From the NCBI GenBank assembly GCA_949825045.1, contig OX463829.1, positions 16,958,715 through 17,022,714 of the forward strand: DNA of 64,000 nt. The letters run 5' to 3'. The number at the start of each line of letters is the position of its first letter. Position 1 is the first letter of the stretch. The translations under genes were made by a program, and so were the position numbers. Shown here piece by piece: positions 21,996 to 33,600 of the stretch. Source of the stretch: Argyresthia goedartella. Lineage: Eukaryota; Arthropoda; Insecta; Lepidoptera; Argyresthiidae. The notes beneath the pieces are model-generated. The model had not been told where the DNA came from, searched no databases, and saw nothing but the letters and a program-made list of their open reading frames with translations.

Positions 21996-24814
21996 GTAAC
22001 TAAAAACATCTTGGATCTAACAGCTGCCATGTAGCACGTCCGTCAGAAACCTCCTTCATATCTCAATTACCTCTATGTTGTAAGGACACCCTCCAACTTC
22101 TCTTGAAATTCTTCCCTTTATAATTATGTAGGACTGGAAATTTCTGTTGGACTGTGCGAAGCGGACCCAGTCCCAGCAATGGGAAAAAAGGGTACTTACA
22201 TATAAATTAATCAAGTTGCGGGTCCGAGTCATACATGAAGGTTTTATCGTGCAAGAAAAAACGCAAAAAAAAATCACGTCTCTTGTATGGGAGCAACATT
22301 TTTTTGAATCACGTACACGTGAAGAACTACAGTTCTTGCTGCCGCTACAGCAAAAACTATAAATACAAATTCTATGAAAAGGGATATGTACCTTTTGTAC
22401 CAGTTGCCATCCGCCATGTAACAACATGGCGGATGGCAACTGGTACTTTTTAAATGTTTTTTTTTTTAAATGGGGGCCACGCATAAAACTTTCAGAAAAC
22501 AGTAGATCACATCCATGCAAACATAAAGTGTTGAGGAGCAAAATCTCGTAAAGCGTCACGTTTCTGAGTTATGAGCTGTCAAAGATGTACAAATGGCGTA
22601 ACATGTTTTTTTTTTCTGGATTTTAAAGTTTGATATATGTAGATAAATAATGGATACTTCCTGAAAAATATAATTTTATATTAGCTTTTGCGAACTGCCT
22701 ACCCTTATGTTATTCCAACGGGAAAGATCATGATTACATCACAAACGTTTTCTGCACGACTGAACGCTTACTTATTGATTATATATTGGGATTTAAAATG
22801 CTGAAATGCATTAAATGAAATAATCCACTCTAAAATCTCTCTGTCGTGGTGGGTAGATATTTCTCAGTAATGGTGTTTGCTCTGCAGATTTGAAGAAATC
22901 TACTAAGAGTCCCGAAAACAAAAAACTATGCACCGTCAGGACATATCCCACCTCCACCCAACCTCATTCCGACTTCATGTCATAATGAGGCAAACGCGGA
23001 GGAGCAAGCCAACGAGTTAGATTTGCATGGAGCTCTTGTAACCCGCAGCTATTTCTGTGCATTCCCCACATGGCTGGACCGGCCTTCTGTGCCCTCCGCC
23101 TGTCCTCTTCCCGCCTCTCCCCATTCAGGGGCGCGGGGGAAAAGATAGCAGCGTCGCACCCTTCTGGTGATGTGACACACACAAACGGTGTGAGCTCGGT
23201 GCCGATTCCGCACGTCATTTAAAGTTTCAACCAAATTCCCAGCCACATCTCTTTTTATGCCACGCGTGCGCAAACTGCTGTAGCCGTTGGAAGTTCGCCT
23301 TTGACGAGACGAGGTCCTCGTAGTAGACTGGTCCTTCATCCGCTCGAGTGATTCCGTCTAACATTTTCTTCCGTTCGTCGTCGTATAGTGGACATTCCAA
23401 AAGAGCATGATGCATAGCTTCATCTTCTATGCCGCACTCACATACACTCTTCGGGCATAACGTCATATAATGCAGTCTCTTCCTGAAGCACCCATGTCCC
23501 GACAATATCTGCAAAGTTTGGTAGTCCGGCTCAACCCAAGAGGCCTTGAGGCGAGCCGCCACGTCCGGAAAGAAACGGTATAGCTCTCGACCTTTCGTCT
23601 CATTCATCCAGCGTCCCTGCCATTGTGCATCGACCTCCCCCAGAGTTTGGCGTTTTATCGCTCTGATCTCCGTCTCAGTGCAACCTTCCCGCGCCTCATC
23701 ACTACGGCCGGCGCGGATGAGCTCCAGGTCAGCCGGCAGCACGCCTGCCAGTACCGGTAGGGCCGCTGTACTGCATGAACGATAAGCTTTGGTCAAGAGC
23801 ACCAAAGCCGGTCGCTGTGTCCTCAGAAGTGAGGCACGCACAGTGTGGAAGGACGCACGCCTGTACTAGCAAGCCGCGGCGTACGTTACGGTGGAGATAT
23901 AGGTGCCAGTGTACAGTATGCGCAGAGCACGATAACGTACACCCCAACTAGATGCGGATACACGCGACACTTTTCCGAAGCAATTTGCCGCGCGCTCGCC
24001 TATGTATGACGCATGTGCAGCGAACGACAGTCCGGCGTCGAGAACCAGGCCCAGCACCTTTGCTTGCACGACGCTCCTGACAGAGTCGTCCCTTGACAGA
24101 GTCGTCCCTATGCACAGTCAATTAGATTAAGCTGGTTTTAAGAGTGTTTAAACTTGATCTGAAATTAAATAGTAACTTGAGTTCTGGATGGTTCATTTTA
24201 TTACGGCTGGCGGGCACGACGACGCAGTCAATGTTAGTAGAGCTTGACCAGTTTGAAATGACGCGCCCCACCCCTGAATCACACATACCTTACCACAAGA
24301 TTTATGATAGTGAGGTGCGGTATTTTAGTTAAGACAAACTACTATAATGTAGTTTTGAACGTTGTTCTTATTCAAAAATACCTATAAATATATAAATAAA
24401 AAAGTTGCTTCCAAAACGTTCATTTTCCTTTTGTATTGTAATATTTCACTAGCCCGACACCCCTCCATCAACCCGCACTGAGCTAGCGTGGAGGAGTATG
24501 GCTCAATCTAACTCGAATCCGGACAAAGGCCTGTGCCCCTCGGTGGGCACATTAGTGGGCTATATTTATTTATTAAACACTACTCTTGTTTAAATTTCAA
24601 GCTGCTAGAATTACAACTAAATTATAATGAAAATAAATCAATGTACAAAATCAGTCAACTGCTTTGTACAAAACTTAAATATGCAAAAACACACACACAC
24701 ACACAAACACACTAAGAAAATAAAGCGCCCCGGACCATATCAGATGCAAAGGTCCCCATCACGCTGGCGGCGTTTCCGCGCTGCACTGCGAGGGAGAGCC
24801 TCTGCATCTCCCTC

Positions 24815-24855
<41 letters not shown>

Positions 24856-27800
24856 ATTTATTTATTGATATACTTAGTATATCTATTTTTAAAATAATAT
24901 AGATAGTCCCAACGAGTCACACTGAGACAGGTTAAAATACAACATTTATCTTATAACTGTGTTATTTTTTTACTGACTAAAGTGGCAAATGTATAATTGG
25001 CAAGTAATATGTTTTCTTTTTATGTTAATATTTTATCTATGATAAAATTAACTATCAATATATAAAATTTTATTAGTAGATGCCATGAAAGTGTACTGGA
25101 ATAATTCCTTTTGGAAATAAATTTATGCAGGTATGTAGCTCCATGGGAATGAAGAAGCAGGTAAAAATCAATATTTAGGTTATTTTACTGTGGATGTAAT
25201 AATTAAAATATTTAATTAAAAAAATAAAGAAATATGTTGCGGCACTTGTTCATGTTTGACAGCTTATAAACCGGAAACGTGACGTTTTAAGGGATTTTAT
25301 CAATCTACACTTTATGTTTGTATTGATGTGGACTATCGATTTACGAAGGTTATATTCGTGGCCCTCATTTTGAAGCAAAGCAAATGGCCGATGGCACCAG
25401 CTACACTCTCCATACAAAAATGCCCAACCCCCTTTCATCACTCTACCTAGGTTCATGTGATACAGCCCCGTTGTCCGCGGGCCTCTGGTATAAAACTGCC
25501 CAACCTGAGCCTCCTCGTCATCCATGGTTCAGTTCGAGACTGAACAGGAGTGAAGTTGTTCTTGCTGTAAGGCTTCGTTCCGGACACATCCCTCTGAATA
25601 AATTTGGCTTTTTAATGGGGAAAGTAGAATCCCCAAATAGCGACGAGTGTGCACCTCTGAGGACGTCGTTCACGTGCTGATGGAGTGTGTCCGGAACGAA
25701 GCCTTTAGGATGCAGATACGTATTCATAATTATAAAATGTTCTTAGGTGTAGTTGTATGTAACATCATTCTGGCTTTTCTGTCCTCTGGAGAAGCCGGAA
25801 TGCTGTATAAATTAGCAAGAATTCACATTGACAGGCAGCATTTGTTGTTATTGCTCTCAATTTATTTTGTGGGTTTAAGTTTTGTCTTATAAAGCGACAT
25901 AGTCATACTTGTAAAATGTCTCTCTTGCTCTTGAACAAAGATTAAAAAAAAATAGATACAGCTGACGAAGGGATGTATGGTCTGCGGAGGCTTAGTAATA
26001 GGGTCCCGCTCGCCATCCTTCGGGTAGAAAAACCTAAAAAATAAGCATGCTGTAAATCGTGATCATAATAATAACTCTAGCAATAGTCTATCAAAGCTAG
26101 CACGAGATTGAGGAGCATTGCAGTTTTAATACCGGTTGACTATTCCAAACATGCATAAAATCAAAGTTTTATGACTGCTATGCATCTATAGCAATTTGTT
26201 TGGTTGAGCGAAATGGAAATAGAAATAGTTTATTGATATTCTTTTTAATACTTTCTATCATATCTCCGACAATCTCTGTCCGTCTCTTCGTCACGCGACT
26301 TGACGTAAAACCAACAGTGGCTATAACAATCATCGTAAAATATTTACGAAACTATATTTGTTATCTATTTCAATATCCAATAAACGGATTATCTATCTAC
26401 TTATTTCCCAAAACGAAATCGATACGATGCCACTGAAATCGATCTTGGGCCACGCAAATTTAGGCATCCTAAATTCTTATCACTTACTTCATACTACAGT
26501 AAGCTGGCACTCACTCATACTAAACTTTTCGAATTACCTCTAGTTCAGGATCAACATTATCAGGATTGATTTTAGTTTTAGATATACTTTTTCCATCGGG
26601 ATCTTAAATATCGGTGTCAACTTCAGTTTTACAGCTTAAGATATCATACGATTGGAAATCATTCTTAGATGCAAGTGAATTTGTGTTAGTAAGTAATAGT
26701 AATCTGTAATAAGATTCATATTTTTGTTAGCTGACCTAAATCCGTAGGAATCAGAGCCACTGCCACTGCCACTGCCAAGTCAAGCAAAGTCACAGCCGTA
26801 TACCATTAGTCGAGTCCACACCGGACGATCCACCGCGATCCGGATATGTATTCCCCCCCCAACTCCACAACACAAAGAGTCCACCCCCGCGGGTTCCGGA
26901 TCGTGGTGGATCGTCTGGTGTGGACCCGGCTATTGACATCTATGCTTTTAGTCTACACAATACTCGTAACAAGACAGAGTTTGTACCTGCCTAATGTTGG
27001 TTTCGTGGCTCTGTATTTCAATGTAATTTACAGAGATTTTCGATAACCTGTATTTTAACCATACCTATTTCCTGCCAGGGAGCGGACTCTAGAGCCATGC
27101 GCGCTGTCAGAAGAGGCTTACCTGTCGAGCGGCGGCGGGTCCCCCTGCGCGGGCCTGACTCGCGAGGAGCGGCGTAGGCGGCGGCGGGCGACGCTGAAGT
27201 ACCGAACTGCGCATGCTACTAGGGAGCGGATTAGGTGAGACTTGGAGTCCAACGCTGGACCTCTAACTTGTAAGGTAGACACTGTATGGGGTTAATCTAA
27301 CTCAATACAGAATTTGCTGTTAATAGTTTTTGTAATTATTTATTCCTGCATAATTAATATTATAATGAATATTGTAAGAATTGTATTACTTAAAAGCAAC
27401 CAATTTTTAAAAGAGATCTAAAAATCTATCTGTGGGAATTTCTACGGCCGCTTCTCCCACAGTGGTGCAATGTAGAGAACAGGAAAAAAATACAATTGTT
27501 AAGTATGTGTAAATATCTACAGTAAAAGTAGCCAAGTGTTATTACACTTGGCTACTTGTTCATAAAAATCATCACCTTTTCGTACCCAGCTATGGCTTAG
27601 GCTCTGATGTCTGTTTGAGTTCATCCGTCTATCACTGAGATGTTATCTTACGTCCCGAGACAACGGTCAGCAGAAACATCGAACTGGTTTACGGTTACCA
27701 AAGGTTGCCATACGGAACCCTATTACTAAGCCTCCGCTGTCCGTCTGTCTGTCCGTCGGCCAGCAACCTTCTTCCTTGAATCTATTGCCTCTAGCTTGCT

Positions 27801-28068
27801 GTGAGGCAGACCCTTAATAACTCGGGTTTAAACTTAATAAAACTATGTACATTACCCTCAGGTGCACCATATATGTAGGACTGTAGGTATAACTTAACAT
27901 AAACCTAACATTAAATACTACTTCAGGGTGGAGGCCTTCAATGCTGCGTTTGCGTCACTACGGAGGCTCCTACCCACTCTGCCACCAGATAAGAAACTGT
28001 CCAAGATTGAGATCCTAAGACTGGGTATTTGTTACATTGCTTATTTGAACCATGTCTTGGATGCTTGA
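21823..28068 (+). CDS. HLH4C: NHLH/HEN-type bHLH transcription factor (whole gene, three exons)
   Basis: The gene joins 21823-21995, 27079-27234 and 27927-28068 into 156 codons plus stop, with no internal stop and all introns GT-AG. The bHLH domain has a basic region (REERRRRRRATLKYRTAHAT, then RERIR), helix 1 (VEAFNAAFASLRRLLPTLPP), a short loop (DKK) and helix 2 (LSKIEILRLGICYIAYLNHV). It is followed by only LDA and the stop. This C-terminal end at the domain is typical of vertebrate NHLH1/NHLH2 and Drosophila HLH4C, which act as nuclear DNA-binding dimers, mainly in developing neurons. Vertebrate NHLH1 is of similar size. A downstream in-frame ATG at 21874 would give 139 codons. The first intron is 5083 bp and the second 692 bp. 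The neighbour NPC1 gene is convergent. Confidence 0.92.
22397..22446. repeat. Perfect palindrome, 23 bp arms, 4 nt loop
   Basis: Arms 22397-22419 and 22424-22446 pair without mismatch around aaca. It lies in bHLH intron 1. Confidence 0.95.
23221..24110 (-). pseudogene. R1-clade LINE, C-terminal part of the RT protein
   Basis: Minus-strand reading from about 24070 gives VLGLVLDAGLSFAAH, RVSASSWGVRYRALRILYTG and TVTYAAA, the R1-clade connection region. Then come SLLRTQRPALVLLTKAYRS, TAALPVLAGVLPADLEL, GRELYRFFPDVAARLK and LSGHGCFRKRL. The cysteine-histidine motif CECGIEDEAMHHALLECPLY follows. The order and spacing match R1-clade proteins. A 204-codon frame (23227-23841) is intact; the pieces upstream are in other frames. 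The element is not in rDNA, so it is not R1 proper; whether it is of the telomeric SART/TRAS type cannot be judged without its 5' part. Confidence 0.82.
24449..24560 (+). repeat. LINE 3' UTR-like repeat, plus copy
   Basis: actagcccgacacccctcca followed by caacccgcactgag and gcgtggaggagtatggctca is nearly the reverse complement of 36017-36080. It is a typical lepidopteran LINE 3' UTR motif. Confidence 0.6.
24686..24853. repeat. CA and CT microsatellites
   Basis: An (AC)n run at about 24690-24712 and a (CT)n run of about 36 bases at 24818-24853. Both are in bHLH intron 1. Confidence 0.9.
25395..25960 (+). pseudogene. LINE C-terminal fragment
   Basis: PRHPWFSSRLNRSEVVLAVR, LRSGHIPLNKFGF, VESPNSDEC and, after a frameshift near 25650, EDVVHVLMECVRNEA form the Cys-His end of a non-LTR element protein. 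A hydrophobic tail, a stop near 25890 and an A-rich 3' end follow. It is 5' truncated and in the same orientation as the bHLH gene. Confidence 0.7.
25985..26040 (+). repeat. GGTTCCGTA-family fragment
   Basis: gcggaggcttagtaatagggtcccg followed by ccttcgggtagaaaaaccta matches part of the repeat at 11680-11740. Confidence 0.55.
26813..26932. mobile_element. Fold-back MITE, about 31 bp TIRs
   Basis: agtccacaccggacgatcca at the left pairs with tggatcgtctggtgtggac at the right, and the arms continue to ggatccgg-type sequence. Only about 60 bases lie inside. It is in bHLH intron 1, 150 bp before exon 2. Confidence 0.75.
27079..27234 (+). CDS. HLH4C: bHLH gene, coding exon 2
   Basis: The exon encodes a short linker (ERTLEPCALSEEAYLSSGGG and so on), then the conserved LTREERRRRRR lead-in and the whole basic region YRTAHATRERIR. 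Acceptor cctgccag/gga and donor attag/gtgaga are both good. The exon is 156 nt and enters and leaves in phase 2. It is much more GC-rich than the flanking intron, as expected for conserved coding DNA. The basic-region residues needed for E-box contact (the Glu and Arg of ATRER) are present. Confidence 0.95.
27275..27530 (+). mobile_element. 3' UTR-only CR1-like insertion in bHLH intron 2
   Basis: tgtatggggttaatctaactc, tgctgttaatag, ttgtaattatttattcc, aaaagagatctaaaaatcta and the ctcccacagtgg block match, in order and in the same element sense, the 3' UTR of the LINE at 59280-59510. It is a severely 5'-truncated sense copy. Confidence 0.75.
27526..27557. repeat. Perfect palindrome, 14 bp arms
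   Basis: aagtagccaagtgt and acacttggctactt pair around a 4 nt loop, at the end of the LINE 3' UTR insertion. Confidence 0.9.
27695..27765 (-). repeat. GGTTCCGTA-family fragment
   Basis: ccatacggaaccctattact followed by aagcctccgctgtccgtctg is the reverse of the block at 11650-11740. Confidence 0.6.
27927..28068 (+). CDS. HLH4C: bHLH gene, coding exon 3 (helix-loop-helix and stop)
   Basis: After acceptor acttcag/g the exon completes the split Arg codon, then encodes VEAFNAAFASLRRLLPTLPP, DKKLSKIEILRLGICYIAYL and NHVLDA, ending in TGA at 28066-28068. This is nearly identical to vertebrate NHLH helix-loop-helix as I know it. The second intron thus falls exactly between basic region and helix 1. 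A candidate poly(A) signal AATAAA lies at 28392-28397. Confidence 0.95.
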
Positions 28069-29110
28069 ACAAACAGGCGGGGATGAGGCGTTGGTTAAGA
28101 AAATACTAGTGTTTGTATCAGAGATGTGATAGAACTTACCACCAGGTACTGATTAAGGTTAGGGCCTTTATTGCGACTCTTGGATCGCAAATAGCATAAA
28201 AACTATTCCTAGCAATATTATTGGTACCGTTACCTATATAAATAGAATGGAAACACTTAGTTTTTGGCTTGAAAAGATTACATGGTTTCGAAAGTACTAA
28301 CTTCTAATCCCAATCCATAATTAACAAATATGTTGTAGAGATGTGCATGAATCATTGTCTTCCTTTTTATTTCTATTTACTAATTTACTTAAATAAAATT
28401 AATTAATTTCATTTGGCATTGTATAGTGTTATCATATCAGCTGATTTCTACATGCAAAAGTAGAGCTTCATGCAAATCATTATTGGTATTAAATAGTAGA
28501 TAGTATAACAAGGGAGCAAAATAATATGTTTACGGCGAGGGCGCTATTTTGAATTCAAAGTACTTCGCCCGAAGAAAACAATATGTTGCTCCCGAGTGAT
28601 ACATTCAACTTTTCATCTCCTTTTATGAGAAAATTAGTAAGAGATGCTTTAAAGTAATAAATGAATTAGTTTAATTATTAAAAAAATACATATGAACGCA
28701 AAAATGTATGATACCAACACCAATTACAAAGTTATATTTATATTTGACACACCAGCGCAATTATACTTAGTCACCGTTTTATTTGGGACCGATATTGTTG
28801 TCGATTTATTTATATTTTCCGGGCTTTTTGTGAGGAAACATGTATGACAATATTCACTTATATTTTAATGGTTTTTGGACTATACCAATTTTCACAAATT
28901 TTCAATCACCAACACATTTTTCATAAACATTACAGATGAACTGAACGTAATTCGCGCCCTTTTGTTTTTTTTTAAGTAGGTATTACTATGTTTCCTGCCG
29001 TGCCGTACTGCCAACGGCATCGTAAAGCCAAGAATTCATACAACTTGCGTTCGATTTCTATGAACGATTCATATCCCAAATTCAAATCTCATTATAATAA
29101 TAAGCCTTTT
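28069..29110. other. 3' flank of the bHLH gene, AT-rich
   Basis: Probably includes the 3' UTR. No other gene is seen. A ttgctccc/gggagcaa inverted motif pair near 28508 and 28582 may mark a small element. Confidence 0.4.
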
Positions 29111-29145
29111 ATTCTGAGTATAAAAAATTAAAATAGCATTGTTGT

Positions 29146-30080
29146 TTATAAAATATCTCTGATCTCAGTGTGCCTCTTGGCATAGGCCTCCTCTAGCGAT
29201 ATCCACTGTGGTCTATCTTGTGTTACTCTGGTCCAGAGATGGCCAGCTGTAAGTTTGATGTCGTCTGCCCATCTCGTAATTTGTCGGCCGGGACTTCTTT
29301 TTCCATCTCTGGGATACCATTCCGTTACAACTCTACTCCATTTTCCTTTATTATCTCGCATCATGTGGCCTGTCCACCTCCACTTTTGCTGATCTATGCG
29401 GGATAGAATGTCTGTGAGTTTGGTTTTTGTTCTGAGGTCTTCGTTTCTGACTCTATCTTGACGTTTGCACCTTGTTATGCTTCTCTCCATTGCTCTTTGA
29501 CATTTTGCCAGTTTCTCTCTGTGGAGTCTAGTTAAGGCCCATGTTTCGCAACCATAAGTGAGACAGGGTAGGATGCAAGAATTAAACGTTCTCCTTTTCA
29601 GTGTCATGCTCAAGTCTGGTGATTTCATGATTTCCTTTAGGGACCAGTAAGCCTTCCATCCTTTGGCTATTCTTGTGTCAATTTCCTTTGTGGTTTGGTC
29701 ATTTGTAGAGATTAACTGGCCCAGGTAAGTGTATTCGTCAACATATTCCAGAACTTGTTGATTTACACTTATATCTATTTTTGTAGAGTTGGTCATTACT
29801 TTTGTCTTGCTAGAGTTCATTTGAAGTCCGACGTTCCTGCTCACTGAGTTAAGACTTTGTATCATTTTTTCTAGATTCTCCGGTATCTCTTCGAAAAGGA
29901 CCAAGTCATCTGCAAATCTGAGATGGTTCAATTTGGAACCGTTTATATTTATTCCAAATGTTTCCCAACTGAGGTTGCGGAATATGTTCTCCAGCACCGC
30001 TGAGAATAGTTTGGTAGAAACACTAGGCAACCATTTTCCAATAGAAAGAGGTGTGAGACAAGGGGACCCTTTATCTCAAA
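29146..30080 (-). pseudogene. RTE LINE reverse transcriptase with a 5' inversion
   Basis: The minus-strand frame 29146-30030 (294 codons) carries the RT catalytic block LRFADDLVLF, then VGLQMNSSKTKVM, EYTYLGQLIS, LTYGCETWAL, RWTGHMMRD and RSPGRQITRWADDI. This is the C-terminal half of an RTE-type endonuclease-reverse transcriptase. It breaks at about 30030. The preceding part of the protein, LGNHFPIERGVRQGDPLS, reads on the plus strand at about 30018-30080 instead. The upstream piece is therefore inverted relative to the rest, as made by twin priming. The N-terminal endonuclease is missing. It lies between the convergent bHLH and NPC1 genes. Confidence 0.85.
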
Positions 30081-30585
30081 TCTCATTACCGCCTGTTAAA
30101 AAGTCTAGTCGAAAAAAGAGCTTTTTTGCTCCCGGTAATTTTTCTTTATTCTTTTCTTTTCGAATGAAGGGGATGAAATAGTAAAATTCCCACGAGTTCG
30201 CAAAGGCGTATAGTTACAAACCAAGAAGTTTACGGCACGAGCCGAAGGCGAGGATCGTAGCGAGGTTCGTAAAAAGCCTTTTTGAACGAGTTAGGAATAG
30301 ATTTTTTCTGCCTGAGAACCCAAAATCAAGCGGCGAAGGTGCTATTTTTAGCTCAGAAGTCAGAAAAAAACATTTCGAATCAATCATTAGGTAGGTATGT
30401 TTATGTCTAAATCTAGTCACATCTAGTCATCAGTGTACCTATAGCGTAGATGTTGAGTGTTAGACAGTCAAGCTTTTAAATAATCGCATCGGCTAATTTA
30501 TAGAACTTTAGTAGGTATTACGTAGGTACTTTGTACCTAATGTTAAATAATAAATGAGTAATGCAACAACTTATTGAAGTTTTCT
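30081..30585. other. Intergenic DNA downstream of NPC1
   Basis: No gene is recognised; repetitive text of unknown type lies near 30100-30390. Confidence 0.4.
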
Positions 30586-30591
30586 TTTATT
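30586..30591 (-). terminator. Poly(A) signal of the NPC1-like gene
   Basis: AATAAA on the minus strand about 65 bases after the stop codon, followed by a T/G-containing region. Confidence 0.65.
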
Positions 30592-30654
30592 TGTGCACAA
30601 ATTTCTTAGATCTATGTGTTCCCAATCTCCATTAAATAACAAAAACTTAAACAT

Positions 30655-33600
30655 TTACTTCGCGTTAAAGTTAACCAAGAAACTCAAAAATACAGGTAAG
30701 AATATCATGCCATGGAAGAACCCTATTATTACTATTCCGAAGAACATTCTGAAGAAGAACACTTCGATCAACTCTGTGTATGAAAAGGCCAACACAATTA
30801 TTGGAATATTGGTGAACGTTATACCAGTTATAATAGTAGCTCCTACTTTCTTGATGGCATCAGCCACTTTACCTCTCGGAGGGCAACTACTTGTAGCAAA
30901 CGCATAAGCAATGTGGCTGCAGAACTCAACTGAAATGCCGATAGCAACGATAAGATTCACACAAGAGACGGCATTCAGAGGAATATTCCAGATGTACATC
31001 ATTCCCATCATATCAATCACGACCAGTACTGTAGTAAACATTACTGCAAAAGTCGTCAGCCAATTGAGACCTGAGGTCAACAAAGTGATTATGAAGACGC
31101 CGATCATACAGTAACCAATAGACTCCCAGGTATCTCCCCACATGGTCAGATACTGCTCGTAGAAAGGATAGAAGATGGAATATGGCACCACTTCAACATC
31201 AAGCCCAGTATGTTCTATTATAGCTCTCGTGATATTCTCACTCAATTCATACCCGTATTTGACAGCAGTGATGTAGTCCTCAGAAGTGCTCAGGCCAGTG
31301 TGGTACGCCATGAAGTTAGAGTCCTTCACAGTCGCCCGCCCTTCCTCGTCCAACAAGTAATTAAGGTTGCCGTTGTAACTAGCTAGCCCCCCCTTGTTAC
31401 ACATATCAGTAGGTTCATCTTGCAAGAAGAAAGGAATGTACTTCTCAAATGCTTCACCTAAAGGTCGTATACCATTTTCATCCGTCGGAATCGAACAATA
31501 AGCACAGGCATTCGACATGTTGCTGCTGGAGCAAAAGCTGTCATCTTCGATTTGGTATCGACAGCAAGACTGGTGGAGACTAGACCAATCGAAGAAATCG
31601 TCCAACCAGGAGTTAGAACTCCGGTCAATGTGGGTAATTTCGCTGTGTAAAGAAGCTAAAAATATTTGCGTTGTAAGTGAGTCGTCGTTACATAACTGAC
31701 CGCCGCAGATGACATTCTGATGTAGAGGATCCGTAAAGTTCAGGCCCGATTTTAATATAAACAATACCGGAGGACCAAGCTTGAAAAGGTATTTTACAGA
31801 TTCTAAATACTTGTAGGCATACGAGTCGGCTGGCAGCACCATTTGTTGGTCTAATCCTATCTCTAGTTGAGGAATCAGAACGACACTGGTTGATGCAATC
31901 GCCATGGTTAAGATGGCAACTACAATTTTAACCTTCCAGTTCACAATGAATTTTGAATATGGGCCCATAAAACGCTGGGTGATACTTCGGTGCGGCTGGT
32001 CAGAAGTCAAAGGATTGTCGTCATCCAAGATCTTCTTTTGAATGCAGAACAATATGTCTAATCTGCTCTGAGCTTCCCGTTTGTAATCTAATGAGAGTAT
32101 AGCCACAACAGTGGTAATTTGAAAGACAAATAGATAGCCGAGGGCAAGAGACGCAAATACGGCAAATGTTTGCACAGCGGGGAAGTTCGCCACTGTACCA
32201 ATAGCAAAACACGTAATCTGAGTAACGGATGTGATGAATATCGAAGGGCCGACCCTCTCCATCATCTTTTTAAAAACGAAACCTCTCTTTCTCTCAACAT
32301 CAAAGGTCTCGTTGTAGTCCTCGAACTGTTTCAAGTTGGAACTGATATCATCTAACGTGTTCACCATCAAGAATACATTATCGATGCCCACAGATAGTAC
32401 AAAAAACGGTATCACATTAATAGCAAGTAAAGTGGTCGGAATACCCATGTATCCCAAAGTACACAATGCGCAGTATATGGCGAGCACTTCTATGAGGATA
32501 CTCGCTATGGCTACTAGAACTTTGCTACTGACGAGGCAGGTTTTACACGACTTTATATTCCCTAAAGCGAGAGTGACGTAGATAAACATCAGAATATAAC
32601 TGGCTGCAATCGGAATCACTTCAGCCTCTGACACCCGCTGGATCTCATCCTCGATAGACCTCTCAGCCGAGTAAGATATATCGACAAATTCAGACTTACA
32701 ATTTTCATTGTAATCTAGCAACAGGTCCAAAAATTGTTGCTCCCACTGCAAAACGGAAACCAAGTCCCTTTCTAGGAGGTGGTTTACTAAAGGGATGCTT
32801 AGAACCAATGTATCTGCATTGAAGATGTCGTCTCCCTCGTAGCCACCGAAAGCTATTTCAGGTTCCGCGCCTCCTCCCCACGGAGCCAAGCATTCAAGAG
32901 CGAAATAGTTGTTCAGGCAACCAAGAATTCTGTTCAAGTACGTGGCGTTGTTGATTACTCTATCAGTACCAATATAGGTAGCGGCAGACATCATCGTACA
33001 CTGATTGACATTGGTTTCACTACCGGGTTGGCTAGTTGGAGCAAAACACACATTTTCTAATACCACACCATCACCGTCCCTTCCTATATTCAAGATTGCA
33101 CTTTCAAGATCTATCAACTCCTGCAAAGCTTCAACTCTAAACGCTGGCCCGTATGTAACGTTGTCAACTACGAAAGGTTCAAGACCATTGAATTGCATGA
33201 AGAGATGAGCTGTTCGATGGAACGGACCAAACCTAGAGTTGTAATAATCAAAATCGTTTCGGCTCCGGGAGCCAGGCGATGACCAAATCTCAATAGGATT
33301 CGCTGTTATCTTGACGTCCAGCAAACCGAAGTACATAGGAAACACCAACCACGTCGTCATCATGATAACAGCCACGGGGTTATTAGTCGAAAAGGAACCG
33401 GTTGCCGAAAATAAATTTTGGAAAAAGCTAATAAGCTTTTTCGTCTCCACAGGTCTGTTGCATTCTGGTTTGTTCGAGCTGTTCTGTTTAGATTTTGTTC
33501 TTCTGTAATCTAATAAAGTGAGTATTGAAAATATTGTAACGGTGATAACAAAGCAGACGATTCCTATCGAGAAACCGATGCAGTTGACTGACATGACTGT

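Larger units (their letters stand above)
21996..27078 (+). other. HLH4C: Intron 1 of the bHLH gene
   Basis: The 5083 bp intron starts gtaact and ends tttcctgccag. It contains an antisense R1-type LINE fragment (23221-24110), LINE 3' UTR debris (24449-24560), CA and CT microsatellites, a sense LINE C-terminal fragment (25395-25960), a fold-back MITE (26813-26932) and a perfect palindrome (22397-22446). The stretches between show no other gene. Confidence 0.85.
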
